Of a DNA stretch of 64,000 bases, positions 24,172 to 37,160 are shown in pieces. Positions within the stretch are counted from its first letter, which is position 1. The number at the start of each line of letters is the position of its first letter. The position numbers and the translations under genes are program-made. The notes beneath the pieces were generated by a model. That model did no database searches. It was not told the DNA's origin and was given only the letters and a program-made list of their open reading frames with translations. Origin of the DNA: Sinonovacula constricta (taxonomy: Eukaryota > Mollusca > Bivalvia > Cardiida > Solecurtidae); the NCBI GenBank assembly GCA_007844125.1, contig CM017556.1, positions 26,268,830 to 26,332,829 of the forward strand. Direction: 5' to 3'.

Positions 24172-24183
24172 CATTTACGGAAA

Positions 24184-25277
24184 GATGCGCGCATTTCAAC
24201 GGACATATAGTTTGGCACACAACATGACGTTGCCAACTATAGACACATTTCGACGATGCCAACAGCATTATTTACATACAAAATAGTAAGCGAAAGGCCT
24301 AATATTAACATAAGGAACAAACTAAAGGGGATTTGGTTTTGATGACACCTTTTGTCAAGAAAGCGGGTTAGTCGATGTATATGCATGTACTGTAACTAAC
24401 ATCATTTTGTCTGAGATCTTGTAACGTGTTAATCGAAACAGATTATTCATTTGGAATAAAGATTAACCTGCAAATAGTTCAGCTGATTGCTTTTCTGACT
24501 AAGTCACGGCAATGTTAGTCTATAAACAGCTTGAAAGTTTTTAAATGATATAGTGTATGTATAATCTGTATGTATTTATTTGTGCCACTTATTATCCAGC
24601 CAATCACTGTAGTGTTTAATAATGACGTAAGTACTTAGTTGGTGAGATAAAAAACGCCAAAAAAATTAAAAGCGTAAAGACACCATTGATTCCCCCACTC
24701 TAAAGATAGCACAATCTTTTGAAGGATAGCGTGTTCACATATAATCTTTTGATCAAATGCAGTATTTATATACCTTTGTTCATTATGGAAAAACAAAGCT
24801 TTTGTTTTTTTTTACAAACAATTAAAAATACCAAATTTTAACCAAGTGTGACCAAAACGCTCTTTATACATCTACATCTAATTCTCAGTAAGAGTGTATT
24901 CAACACCTGAAGGGCTTACTGGAAGGCACACTCTCACTTCCTGCTATATTTTATCATTATATTTTTGTATCATTGCTTTTCATCATTATCTTTTATCATT
25001 TTCTTTTATTAATCTTTCATTATTTAATGCTTACTCGTCAAGCAACACTTTAAATAGAGGCTAGGACTTAAATAAGAAAATATTTCTAAAACAGAAAATG
25101 AAGAGCACCTGCGTACAGGTCCACCGGTTATTAAGGTGGATTGAACCACAAACAATGTATTTTTATGTTCTTAATGCTTTTTTGTGCTTTTTTTGTAAGC
25201 CACGTTTGTTAATAACCGGTTATGTTAATAAAATGCAACAATTTGTTATAACATTTATTCGCATACCATAAAATACA
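24184..25277. other. AT-rich spacer, no gene seen
   Basis: No supported exon or RNA gene. A short tcattatc/tcattttc-rich stretch lies near 24,950-25,020. Confidence 0.45.
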
Positions 25278-25554
25278 ACAACAACAACTACTATTTCTAC
25301 TACTACAACTACTGCTACTACTACTACTACTACTTCTACTACTATTACCACTACTTTCACTACTATTACTGCTACCAATACTACTACTATTACCACTACA
25401 TCAACTACTACTTCTTCTACCACTACTGCTATTACTACAACTACTTCTACTACTACCACTACTACCGCTACTTCTACTACTACAACTACTATTACTACTT
25501 TTACTACTTCTACTACTACTACTACTACTACTTCTACTACTACTACTACTACTT

Positions 25555-25600
<46 letters not shown>

Positions 25601-25775
25601 AACAACTACTACAACAACTACTACCACTACTGGTACTACTTCTACAATAGCTACTACTTCTATTACTACTACTACTGCTACTGCTAGTACTTCTTCTACT
25701 TTTACAACTACTACTGATCCTGCTACTACTTATACTTCTATTACTACCACTACTTTTACTACTACTACTAGTAAT
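25278..25775. repeat. (ACT)n trinucleotide array with interruptions
   Basis: About 500 bp of ACT/TAC triplets with scattered ttc, acc, att and gct substitutions that keep the triplet register. Polyvaline and polyserine frames on the minus strand (25,220-25,838) follow from the repeat and are not a gene. Confidence 0.92.
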
Positions 25776-26577
25776 AATAATATAAAAACAACATTGAATG
25801 GAAAAAATGTATGAATTAAAAGCGATGTCGACGCCCATGAGTCACTGTTATTGTTTACAAAACAATTCAAAACAGGATCTACATGAGACAGGAAATTAAA
25901 AATAGCAGCGGTTGACCCACATTGCCGACCAATTTATGCCGATCTTAAAGCCGATCCCACGAACAGGCCTGTTGAAATCGCAAAAATCATGAAAAAGCCT
26001 TGTTGAAAATTGTCTGCAGACATTGTGGAGAACGCCAGTCGCAACAAAGTTTTCTATTGGACGAGGACGAACAAAGTGTTGAGTGCTTCAGCAATATGAA
26101 TTATCGAATGTGACATTTGTACCACACAGTGCAGTCCATATATTGCATTATTGGGTCGCCGTTCTTGGTCGTATATTTGTCACAGCTGTGAGAAGTGATA
26201 GTTTTAAAGGTTACGTTTATGCTATTTCCGCGGTAAATAACTATATTGTTATATATCTGTTATGGTGTTTGGTTTCTTTTGTTCCTTAAACAACCCCCAC
26301 TAAACCTAAAAACAATAAACATACGAACTGTAACAAAAATTGCAATTAAACCTTACTAATTGTTGGTGCTTATTTTTATATTACATGACTGCAGTAATTC
26401 GTTCATATGCAAGGGCAGACTGCATTTCTATCACAGACTTCTGAAACATTTGAATATATAATTTTTTTTCGACATTCAAGTTTAATTAGGATTTAAACTG
26501 TTTTGTTGTCCTTTTTATGATTATTACATATGTTGTGCATGCGTACTTTCTACAGAAATGGTCTGACAATCGCGAAT
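25776..26577. other. AT-rich spacer, no gene seen
   Basis: A 68-codon frame at 26,083-26,289 has no recognisable domain. Nothing else is supported. Confidence 0.4.
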
Positions 26578-27110
26578 TGTATAGATAGTTTCCATGTGAT
26601 GTCATCGACACTGATAAGACAGTTTAAGGCAGCCATCTTTGTGGGCAGAAGCTAATGCAGGCCGAAATCGGGAAAAATGTTCTGTATTAAACTCACCACT
26701 GTGTTTTTATTTTTCAGTCTATTTTACTGAATTTTATATCAAATTTAACAGTTTTTATAAAGTAATTTAAATATCAAAACTATATTTTGATAGTCTAAAA
26801 GGTTAAAGAAATACAACCGAAAATCATACACTGTTCATTTTGTTTTAAGTATGAGCCAATAGTTTTATTTATTTCTGTGTATTAATTCTGTGTGCATTTA
26901 TCAATGTAAAAATATTGTATTCTAAAAATATGAATTTCAAGAGCTTTCCAATGGTGTATAGTTTTTTTCATTTTTGGACCACAATTAAAGAAATTACAAT
27001 AAAATAAAATTTACCCTTCTATACAATTCATATGAAAATCCCTTGAAGTTACCATCAAAGATGGCTGCCAAGATAAGGGAATTTCACTGATGTGAAAACT
27101 ATCTATACAA
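26578..27110. mobile_element. 533-bp palindromic MITE-like element
   Basis: The left end reads TTGTATAGATAGTTTCCA and the right end, on the minus strand, TTGTATAGATAGTTTTCACA. Both ends then reach GGCAGCCATCTTTG about 60 bp inside. This gives diverged inverted repeats of roughly 70 bp. The interior is AT-rich, without reading frames. No clear target-site duplication was found. Part of the interior (26,692-26,893) recurs at 29,208-29,406. Confidence 0.65.
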
Positions 27111-29207
27111 GCTAATGAGAGACTTTAATGAATAGCCTCCCCTGAATAATGCCTAAATGCAAGTAGGTTCTTTCATTTGTTTTACTCGGTTTTTATGCTT
27201 GTGCTCTTTGGAGTGTATGTTGACTTTCCCGCCTTTCCTATGATACCCAGGTTAACCATCATCAATAAACATGTCCATTTTCTTTTTAAAATAACATCTC
27301 TCTCTAAGTATTTAAATTAATTTTAAGCTTATATTTACGCAAAATTAAGAAATTCACTGGTTTTAATTGCAATATCTACAAAAGAACAAGTGAATTTCAA
27401 TTACAAGGACCTACCTACTGTTTGGCACTCTCTACCATCGGCTCATACATTCACCTCTGTTATTGGCTCACTTAATGTCGGGACTACTTTCGATCCACGT
27501 GACTGCCTCGTGGATCACGTCCATGTTTATTTACAAATGCGCATTAATTATGTTAATCTTCTAAAAATAGTGCGCTTAAATTAATTAAATATCTTTAATT
27601 ATTTACTTCAATATATGTCTTTTTAGTAAATGTTTATTCATTTTATGTAGAAGTATTATTTTAATTTGAAAATATCCTTAAAATAACACTTTAAAATTTC
27701 CGTCAAAAATCTTGACGTGAGCCCATTGCAGAGGTGTCTGAGAGAGGAACGAACGACAACTCTGCATGGGAGATTGACTGTTTGGAATACCTCGGATATT
27801 AACTAACAAGGGGGACAATTTCCATTTCACCAATGTACCCCATTCCCATGCATATTGTTCTGTAGTTGGGCTTTTTCAATCCTTTTTGAATTTCTAGACA
27901 CTCATGTGGCCACGGTCAAATGGTGCTAATGTAAAATGTGCCAAATAGGAATTTACAGATATTTATTTGTTTCCGACTGAAATTGATGTGCTATGGATAA
28001 CAAAGAGATACATTTTAGATTGTTTTACATATGTCTATTTGACCTGTATAACGACTTAAATATTCCCCTTATGTACATACTTGGATCAATACATACGAAG
28101 TAAGTGGGCATATATACATGTACAAAACAATATCTGCACGAATTGACATTATAATGACCGAAAATGACCAACAAAGACAGGCAAAGACCAACAGTTCGGG
28201 AAATCTCTTAAGTATTAAATGGTAAATTATTGTGTTTAAAGAATAGTTTATGGATGGTTGATTTGGATTATGATTTATTTATTAAAACACGACCTGTATA
28301 TGTACTCAATGAGTTGTTCTGTTAATTAAAAATGTAAATGTTGGTCCGAGGTATACGATTGTTAAGGCTCACATATGCAACTCTATTGCGAAAACATTAT
28401 TTTGTTGAATGCTCTGTTTACAACATTCTATTTACACATTGTTTTCTTGCGACTTTGATGCCCTGCATCAACTTGTTCTTGTGTCTATTTTTATTTTTAC
28501 GTTAAAACCTCTCCAAAAGGCACCCCTGAGCAACAACAGCCTCTTAGCAGTAATTTTAAGTGCGTTTTAACCTCTGAGTGAAGGTAAACGGCCATACAAT
28601 CTGTCCCTAAAGGCTGTGATAACCTCTGCTGAGCACCACCTGGTGGCTACTTGAGAAGTTTCACACTTTTGTTATTTGATAAGGAATCTTAGTTGACTGA
28701 TTTAGTACAGGTGCTAATCCAGTGTATGTTTGACACGTAAACCGTTAGGTGTGAAAAAAACCTGCTTAAAAAACTAGTAGAAAGAATAGTATCAGTTAAT
28801 TGGCAATAGTATCTAATAATGTGTTTATTTAATCCACAAAAATTATTGGTGACTTTGCAAAAAGTGAAAAAGACAATCAATGATTGCTCTTTATCTGCAG
28901 CTTACAATTTCTGTTTATGATGACTAAATAGTAATGCAATTAACTACATTGTGAATATGTGATACCATATTTTGATATTATTAAAACATCCATAAGGTAA
29001 TATTGAATCAAAATAATGTTTTCTATAGGTTATTTTAAATTTGCATCAAAGATGACCTCTGCACATTAACACCTCTCAGCAGCAACAGTTTTCTGTGCCT
29101 CCGCCGAATGTTGCTGTACAGAGGTTTCACTGTAGTTTCTTCTATATCTATAGCAATGGTCCCCCCACCCCACCCCACCCCACCCCCACCCTTATTGCTA
29201 AGCAGAC
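27111..29207. other. AT-rich spacer with minor repeats
   Basis: No supported gene. Blocks near 28,505-28,650 and 29,050-29,135 both contain 'acctctc/acctctgc' and 'agcagcaacag'-like wording, and the second ends gtacagaggtttcactgtag, suggesting pieces of one dispersed repeat. A C-rich (CCCCA)n run lies at 29,161-29,190. Confidence 0.35.
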
Positions 29208-29406
29208 ACTTACCACTGTGTTTTTATTGTTCAGTCTATTTTACTGAATTTTATATCAAAATAAACAGCCTTTATGAAGTATTTTAAATGTCAAAACTAT
29301 ATTTTGATAGTTTTAAAGGTTAAAAATACAACCAAAAAGATACACTATTCATTTTGTTTTATGGATGAGCCAATAAATTTATTTATTTCTGTGTATTAAT
29401 TCTTCG
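29208..29406 (+). repeat. Partial copy of the 26.6-27.1 kb MITE interior
   Basis: About 200 bp align co-linearly with 26,692-26,893 (accactgtgtttttatt, cagtctattttactgaattt, aaaactatattttgatag, gagccaataa). The terminal inverted repeats are missing, so this is a fragment or a relative with different ends. Confidence 0.75.
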
Positions 29407-30625
29407 CGCATTGTACCGGTCGCAGTATAGACAATAAACAAAGTTGATGTTGCCCTCGGTTAAATCCGTATACTACACTCGGTTAACTCCGTAACCTTTT
29501 CGCGATCAAAAGGCAAACCTAATATAAACACTACATAAGACAAACATGGTCCAAGACTAGGTCCCGGGTTCGAACCCTACAAACAACAAGCAAATTTTAT
29601 TCTTTGTTTGATAACATTTCTCGTCTTATCTTTTCATATTTATAACTCATTAATTGTTAGTATTACCTTTATTTATATACCATACTCTAGTATATCATTT
29701 GAATCTGATATAGAAAAGATAAAACAACGTGACTGCCAACGCTTTTATCGCTTTAAATAACTGACATTTTGAAAGAAAAAGGATGTGTGTCACCGGAATA
29801 AAAGTAAAATAAACATATCTGTACAACCAGATTGTTGGCACTTTTATTTGCAGCTGAATGAATCATGCATAATCATGAAATTTAACATTAAACTTGGCAC
29901 AAGGACAAACGTATAGTGCAGGTTTATGGTCCACAACTTTTGATCCCTGAAGGAGCCAATAAGAATTGACATTTGTTCTTTAAATAGAACCTAGTCAAAT
30001 TAAACTTCCTAGTTTGACAACAGCTTTATTTAGAGTTGACGCAGATATGCTCCGTTTCCGAATAATCAATGGTTGTAAAATACCCAGGTACTTCACAAAT
30101 CTTCACAGAACAGACGAGCATGACTCATATAGTTTATTTATACCGGCAATGAACGGTGTTCGTCTGCTGTGAGCAAAGGTAAATACAAATAGGTGAACTT
30201 TTGAAAACGTTTTGAAAACATTTTTCTGATTTTTTTTTTAATTTTAAATTTTGCAGTTCTAAACTTGACCCGAAACTACAAGCAATTACGTTATCTTGCT
30301 ACCGGACCAAACGATCCCGGAGCAAAGCTGTTTCGGAACACTTCCGGCCACCTTTCTACGAAATACTAACATCCATTTATTAGGCCTGTGTATTAGACGT
30401 GACTTGTATTATGACTTGCTCAGTAAAACCCGCTGTCTCCTGCTACCTGTTATTAGTAATACACTGTTAACTGAGCTCATTCGATTCACCCCACTGTAAA
30501 AAAGCTTAAATCCCTATAGAGTCAAACACTGCACATAACTCAATAATTTCGAAATCTCGGCACTCGCTGGTAGTCATTCAAACCCATTCATTGCTTACTG
30601 TTGCTTAACTTTCTACCAGATCACA
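29407..30625. other. Spacer / possible 5' region of the retrotransposon
   Basis: No gene is supported. A tRNA B-box-like GGTTCGAACC at 29,568-29,577 is not accompanied by a convincing tRNA fold. The sequence just before 30,626 may be the 5' untranslated part of the LINE that follows, but its start cannot be placed. Confidence 0.3.
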
Positions 30626-30969
30626 ATGACTTTAAAATCATCAACACCAAAGTTCTCTAGCGCGCCTAGTACTAGTCAACCTAAGCGGCCACGTCCCGGG
30701 TCAGATTCCACCGTCGATGCTGAACTTTCGTAACTCGACCTTGACACGGGGCTCGTACTGATTTCGTTTAAGGCAAAAAACCCGGACCAAATGACACTGT
30801 CCACACCTGAGTATGATGCCATGATGTCTTAATTACATCTTCTAGAAAAAGATCTATTAAAACTTGATAAGATTAACTTCATTATATCGAAGCTAGTGTT
30901 AACGTGCTAATAGACCCCATTCGGTCGAAGAATTTTTAATGTCAGTAACATATACGAGCTGTTTGGGTC

Positions 30970-31293
30970 AGTGTCGGTTTCTTAACTTGTTTGTTTCTTG
31001 AATGAGATTAGTATTCTTAATAAGTTATAAATTTTTAAACGGTTTATTTACCAACCGTTAAACATTTTTAAAACGTTTAATATAATAACCTATTTTCGAT
31101 TGTAGTTCACATTATTTTAACCTGATAGATTTTTGTATTTTTCTATATTTTATTAACATAGTTTAGTTTTTACCTGATTATTCTCATTCACATTAAACTT
31201 CTTTGTATTCGGCGCCGTATGACCTATTAAGTGTCGGTGTGCCGTATAACCCCAAAAAATAAATAAAAAATAAATAAATAAATAAATAAATAA
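30970..31293 (+). mobile_element. 3' tail of another retroelement inserted in the LINE ORF1
   Basis: The stretch ends with cggcgccgtatgacctatta, gtgtcggtgtgccgtataac and then an (AAAT)n/(AATA)n tail at 31,254-31,293. This is a typical 3' end of a mollusc SINE or LINE with an ATAAA-type tail. It separates two halves of the ORF1-like sequence. The left border is approximate. Confidence 0.6.
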
Positions 31294-32753
31294 AGATGTC
31301 CGATTTTGATAAAAGACTGGAAGCACATTAGTCTACCATTCCTGAGTTACATGAGTCCGTCATCTTCATGAGTTCAAAGTATGATGATGTTACAAAACAA
31401 ACTGACGACCTATGTGACAAGTACTCGAAGTGCGCTTCGAATATTCAGCTGCTTAAAGCTGACAACGAGGCTCTTCAGTAATCGTTTACTGATCTTTATG
31501 ACGTAAATGACTCCCTCAAAGAAATCCTGGTTGACCTGAAGTGACAAAGCATGCGGGATCACCTGGCGTTCACTAATATCCCGGAGAACATCCAGATTTA
31601 CCACGGCAAGCGCCTTGAGGATACCGAGAGGGAGTTGTGTGCGTTTTTAAATGATCAACTTCAGAGAAGTATAAGGTATATTTTTTAAAGAAAATATTTT
31701 TAAATATGTTAAAATAATTGATACGGATAGTGAATAAGTCCAATGGTTAAAAATTGACAAGTCGTTATTTTCTACAGCGGAAAACGTAATGTTCGGCTCA
31801 GTCTATATTCCGTCTGTCTACAGTTTATATATTACAAATGACTTGTATGAAACATTCAAGTCCTCCGAAGGAAAGCATATGCTATCAAGTAATAGATATG
31901 TAATTCTTCTGGGTGATTTAAATGCATGCACATACCAGCAATTTGTCTGAAGTCTTAGATCTAGATGATTATATAGTCAACAGCATTAATGTAAACACTA
32001 GTGATATTGTACACACTACTGTATCTGACATTATACGCAAGAATAATATGCTAGTGCAACGTTTGTCATGTGATACTGTGATTAATAGAATTGGAAATAA
32101 TTTGATTGATATGTGTAAAAAACGGACATGGTCATTTTAAATGGCAGAGCTTTTAAGGACAAAAGCAAAGGTTATTTTACATGTAAAAAGTCTCAATAGT
32201 TGACTACGTGATGGCTTCCAAAGACAGTATTGACTTATTCTGTGCTTTCAACGTTGATGATTTTTGCTCTATTTTCTCATTTGTTCACAACCCACTTAAT
32301 TTTAGCCTTAAATGTTTAGTGCAAATGTACAAGAACGTTTAAAACACTGGAGGCACTATTGATGCTGCTGAACTACAAAATATTTCTGAACACTGCCTTT
32401 AGAGATATAGAAATAATTAACAATACTGTGACTTTGATTGACAGTGTATTAAATGAATCGGCTAAAACACGTTCGGTACCATTTTAACTGGTAAGCAAAA
32501 CCCTCGTTTTAAGAGGCAAGTTAATAAAATGTGGTTTGGCAGGTCTTGTCATGAAGCTAGGAAGGTATTCAATACAAAGAGACGAATATGTACTTTTGAT
32601 AAATCAGATATTAATAGAGAAAGAATGGGATATACAAGCAAATACAAATATTCCATTAAAAACCCATTTATAACTTTAAACGCTCCTTCAAACAAAAAGT
32701 ACGTAATATGAGAACCAAACCTCCCAAGGTGTACTGGAACTATATTAATAGTC

Positions 32754-33212
32754 TTTACCCTCCAGAACTTACCCTTAATAAAGCAAATAACTGACATTTA
32801 AATGCAGCATTTCTAGACATTGAGATCGCTATTTCCAATGACAAAGTCTCTACTAAAATCTATGACAAGAGAGTTGATTTCAACTTTAGTAGTTTTAACT
32901 CCCGATGCAGGTGCTTACTGTTAGTTGTTTCACTTTGACGGGATATTGTTATTAACACTGTTTGTTTGCTAGAAAAGCCTTCAGGAAGTGCGAGGATGGA
33001 GCGCTCCACAAACCAGGTTTAAGCACCCAGTCGGCCCTTTTGCCGATTGACCGTTCCAAGGCGGTTACTGATGGTTTTTCTTAATGTGTTTTATGTCTCG
33101 TCTCTGTGTTTTTGTCACATTTACATTTACCTTGTTTGCCTTTGTCTACTGGTAGAATTTTTTTTAAATATCTGTGAAAAATTTTGATTGGACCTTTTCT
33201 TATTTACCTATA
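32754..33212 (+). mobile_element. Internally deleted Penelope-like fragment nested in the LINE
   Basis: From the bases encoding YPPELTLNKANN at 32,754 the sequence follows the 3' half of the Penelope-like element found at 55.6-59.5 kb, but on the opposite strand. At about 32,892 (after aactttagt) it jumps to the element's 3' untranslated region (gttttaactcccgatgcagg) and continues to its terminal repeat, ending near cttatttacct. About 1 kb of the element is missing at that junction. LINE sequence resumes afterwards. The copy is 5'-truncated. Confidence 0.8.
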
Positions 33213-35745
33213 AATAGTAAGTCACATTCTGATAGTCACGATATTGACATTAATTTATATCATGACTACTTTATAGAATTTGAATATTGATAGCCACATT
33301 AATATCGATATACCTGATCCATGTTACCCAGACAATAATATTGATAGCAGTGAGTTAGATGTCGAAATAACACCAGATAAAATCCAAAAAGTTGTTAAAA
33401 AGCTTAAGAATGGTAAATGTAGTGGACTTGATGAGACTTCCAATGAATACACCAAGAACACACCTTGTACACAAAAATATCACGGTGGTTACAACAATGG
33501 ACGAGCGCTTCTTTCTCTTTAGTAAACTGTTAACCATCTTATACTCCCGTTCTTTTGCGCTTTAAGCTTCATTTTTGTAAAGAAAATCTTGTGTTTGTGC
33601 ATTTAATGATTGTTTACATACACCATGTGCTATCAGTTCTTGTATTTTTGACACGATTATGAAAAACTCGCTAAACAATGTCAGTTTATACTACGGATTC
33701 AACTTGATAACATATTGAACATATACTGTATTACTAGCGCATATATCTAGCTATAACATATTGTATATACTAGTTATTTATAAATATATTTTATATATTG
33801 CTATTCTGTATGTGAATACTTGTTCTAATTTGTTTTGGTATTTCTATTTCAATATCAAATGTGAATGTATGTAACAGTGATACTAAATATTGTTATAACT
33901 TTTGTCCACATCCAACATAGTTTATACTGTGTATGCATGCCGCATGGGTCGAACGACCTTTTGGCTGAAATTTCATAAACTTTTCATAGCTATTCAAAAC
34001 TTTTCACATCAGATTTGTTTTTGTCTTTATATGTGAATATTGTTAAACATACATTTGAATAGTGATGTATTACCGACCTCTTGGTTAGTTGGATTTATAA
34101 TTCCAATATATAAAAGACAAAGGTGATATTTAGCTACCCGAAACATATAGACCAAAAATAACACTTAGCTGCCTTGGAAAATTGTTTATAGCTGTTATAA
34201 ACAACCGACTTACGAACTTTTTTTAGACGAATGAACTTTTAAATAGCAATCAAGCTGGTTTTAGGAAACACTATTCATCTACTGACAATATTTTCATATT
34301 ACACCAGTACTGTAAAACATAGAAAAAAATAAATTGTTCTGTGCTTTCATGGATTTTAAAAAGGCATTTGACTCTGTTCGGAAGGCTGGCCTGTGGTCTA
34401 AATTTATTAAATATACTGGGGATATTCCTGGAAAGCTTTTCTCAGTTATCAAAAATATGTATAATAACATTAAATCTTGTGTCTCTAAACCGTCCGATTT
34501 TTTTTCAATGTTGGAATGATTTTAGACAGGGAGAAGACTTGTCCCCAGTACTTTTTTCAGTCTTTTAAAACAACTTGAACACCATATGCTTATCATATCG
34601 TTAGAAACCTTCATTAAATATTTTAATACATGAAAACTAAGCATTAACGTCGACAAAACTAAGATACTGGCTTTTAGAGTTAGACAAAGACGCATAAGAA
34701 ACGTATCGTTTAAGCATTATCATTTTGAAGTCGTAGACACCTTTAAGTATTTAGGTATTGTATCCTCAAAAAACAACAACAGAGGTTTCACTGCTGCAAA
34801 GAAATATGTTGCTGAACAAGCTAGAAAAGCAATGTTTAGCTTATATACCGAAATCCGAAACTTATGCTTACCTGTTTATTGTCAGCTTAAGATTTTGTAT
34901 TGCTTTGTTGTACCTGTGCTGCTATTTGGAGGTTTATCATTATTATTTAGATATCATTGAAAAAAGTACATACTGATTTTTTAAAGCATATTCTTAACGT
35001 TTATCAAAGTACTCTTCATATAATGCTATATGGTGAATTGGGACGCTACCCACTTGCCATTATGACTAAAAAACGAATCATTGGATACTGGTATTTACTT
35101 ACCCAAACACTGGCTTCTTGACTTTACAAAGTTATGGTAAATGGTGGCTCTGTCAATAGCAATACATCTCAATGTCTAACGAATATTGAAAATATTTTAA
35201 ATAACTGCGGCTTAAGCTATGTATGGAACAATCAAGCATATAATTGCCCCAGAGCATCATTGTTGTCTCTAATTGAAACCCGCTTAAAACATTTTTCTTC
35301 AGAGGTGGTGGGCAATTATTAACGGGTCTACCAAATGTATAAATTCAATCAGTTATAAACTTTAGCCTTTGTAACAATCACATTCCTGTTGAAAAGGGGC
35401 GCTGGCAGGGTTTCCAACACAATGATCGGAAATGTTCACTATGTATTTTAAATGAGATAGGAGATGAGTTTCACTATTTGTTTCGCTGTTCCCATTTTAA
35501 TAGATAACTGCATATCCCATTTATTAAAACCAGCCATCCAACTACGATATTATTTAAAAATGTAATGTGTGATAATGTTTCTAAGAAACTGCACAAATTA
35601 ACAAAGTGCCAAGCTATTGTTTTTTGCTATATTTGTATCATTGCACTTGTTTACTTCAACACAACCTGGTTCTGTTGTATGTTTGAACATTATCACTGTA
35701 CCTCATACCACATAATACTATGTGCTGAGAGTAAATAAAGTTGTA

Positions 35746-37027
35746 AACTTGGAATGCTGGGCTTATCGTCTCCGCCAACAGTATTTCAACTGTTGTTGAG
35801 TTTTTGAGACGATGTCCACATGAAGTAGATATAGTGCTGCCTTCACTGTATATAGCATGCCGTGTCCACCTGGAATAATACGACATCCAGACACATTATA
35901 CCGACACTGGGGGTTATTGGCGCCATTCTTTAGAGAGATGCCTCTTATGGAAAAACAGATTTGTTTAGGACAATAGTGTAGCAGGCAATAACAGGAAATT
36001 GAAGTTGTTCGTGGAGACCCTTTTTAATGTCGCGGTTCAAAGTGTAGCTTGCAATGATAAAAAGTGTAGCTGTCAAAATAGAAATTTCCAGCATTTTTGC
36101 GAGATTTTGATTCACAAAATAAGCCGAGTGTACCGATGTTAACATTGCTTGCTTTTACAAACAGATACAGCAGACAACAAGGAAGAAAGCAAAGTAGGGG
36201 AGGATCGTGTCCCATAACACCCCACCACCACCACCCCGCACCCGCTAGCAAGGTTATCGTTCGTTAATCTCACGTATTAAGTGGCAAATCAATTTTTCCG
36301 CTTTCAAGGCTGGCCGAGGCCAACACAGCATTTAGTCTGTTCTTTTTTTTCACGCACAGACTTTTTGCATGAATAAGATAATAACAACTTCAACATTTTC
36401 ACTAAAATCTGCATGGCGGTAACGTTATACAAATCTTTCCTAAAATATTTAAAATACCTTACAAGGGACTTAATTGTAGGGTCGGACATAATCATTGTCA
36501 AATGTGTTTTCTCAACTGTCAACCAAAGTCGGGCATATTTTAAATACAAGTCAAACTAATGGAAGATTCATAAACAACTCGCTATTGAACAAGTTGGATG
36601 TGTACCATCGTTCACAAGAACACTACACTACTACTAATGTAAGTGTTCCTAAAGCAAGACGACATTAAGTCCACAAGCCCCAACTAGAGTACAGGTGTGT
36701 GCAGTACAGTATTTTCCAACAGCACAGCGGCATATAGCGCTTATTATAGACGGTTATGGCACCTTTGATCTTTAATCCTTTGTCTAATGAGCAGGTATAC
36801 TAATGTCAGCAAACTGCACAAGGCCGGATTGAGGAGAGGGTAATAAAAACTGTCAGTTTATGAAACAGTTATGGTGATCGATGTTAAGTACAGAACAGAA
36901 CACTTTTATTTACGACTTGTACAAACATACATCGTCTCACATAGTATTCAAATATAAAAATAAGTTATTCAGTCACATGGTACAAAATTAATACATTCAC
37001 ATGGTACACAGTTAGTACATATTATAC
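35746..37027. other. Spacer, no gene seen
   Basis: No exon is supported. Minus-strand frames of 66-81 codons near 35,945-36,549 have no recognisable features. Confidence 0.4.
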
Positions 37028-37032
37028 ACCCC

Positions 37033-37063
<31 letters not shown>

Positions 37064-37160
37064 AAAGAAACCCACAAAAAAAAAACCACACACACACACA
37101 AAACAAAAAAACAACAGAACAAAAAAAAAAAAACAAAAAAAAAAACAACAAACAAACAAC
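37028..37160. repeat. Poly(C) then A-rich simple sequence
   Basis: About 25 C, then a run of A with (CA)n and aac interruptions up to about 37,160. It is likely length-variable. Confidence 0.9.

Larger units (their letters stand above)
30626..35745 (+). mobile_element. Degenerate non-LTR retrotransposon (LINE), with nested insertions
   Basis: Conceptual plus-strand translation gives, in order: an ORF1-like part starting MTLKSSTPKF at 30,626 and continuing after an insertion with coiled-coil-like sequence and a SMRDHLAFTNIPE-type motif (31,550-31,620); an endonuclease part with GDLNA at 31,912-31,926; a reverse transcriptase part with KLKNGKCSGLD (about 33,400), FMDFKKAFDSV (from 34,346) and VVDTFKYLGIV (about 34,730); and a C-terminal KGRWQ/C-x-x-C/H zone near 35,390-35,510. 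Numerous stops and frameshifts are present. The FADD/YADD catalytic box is missing between about 34,566 and 34,620. It probably ends near 35,745. The copy is dead. The exact clade is uncertain. Confidence 0.8.

Noticed and set aside
25220..25838. Polyvaline and polyserine frames
   Set aside because: Direct consequence of the (ACT)n repeat on the opposite strand.
29568..29577. Possible tRNA gene at GGTTCGAACC
   Set aside because: Only a B-box-like sequence is present. No A box at the right distance and no cloverleaf could be drawn.
36024..36549. Minus-strand frames of 66-81 codons as a small gene
   Set aside because: No recognisable motif, no consistent start context, and overlapping frames of equal length.
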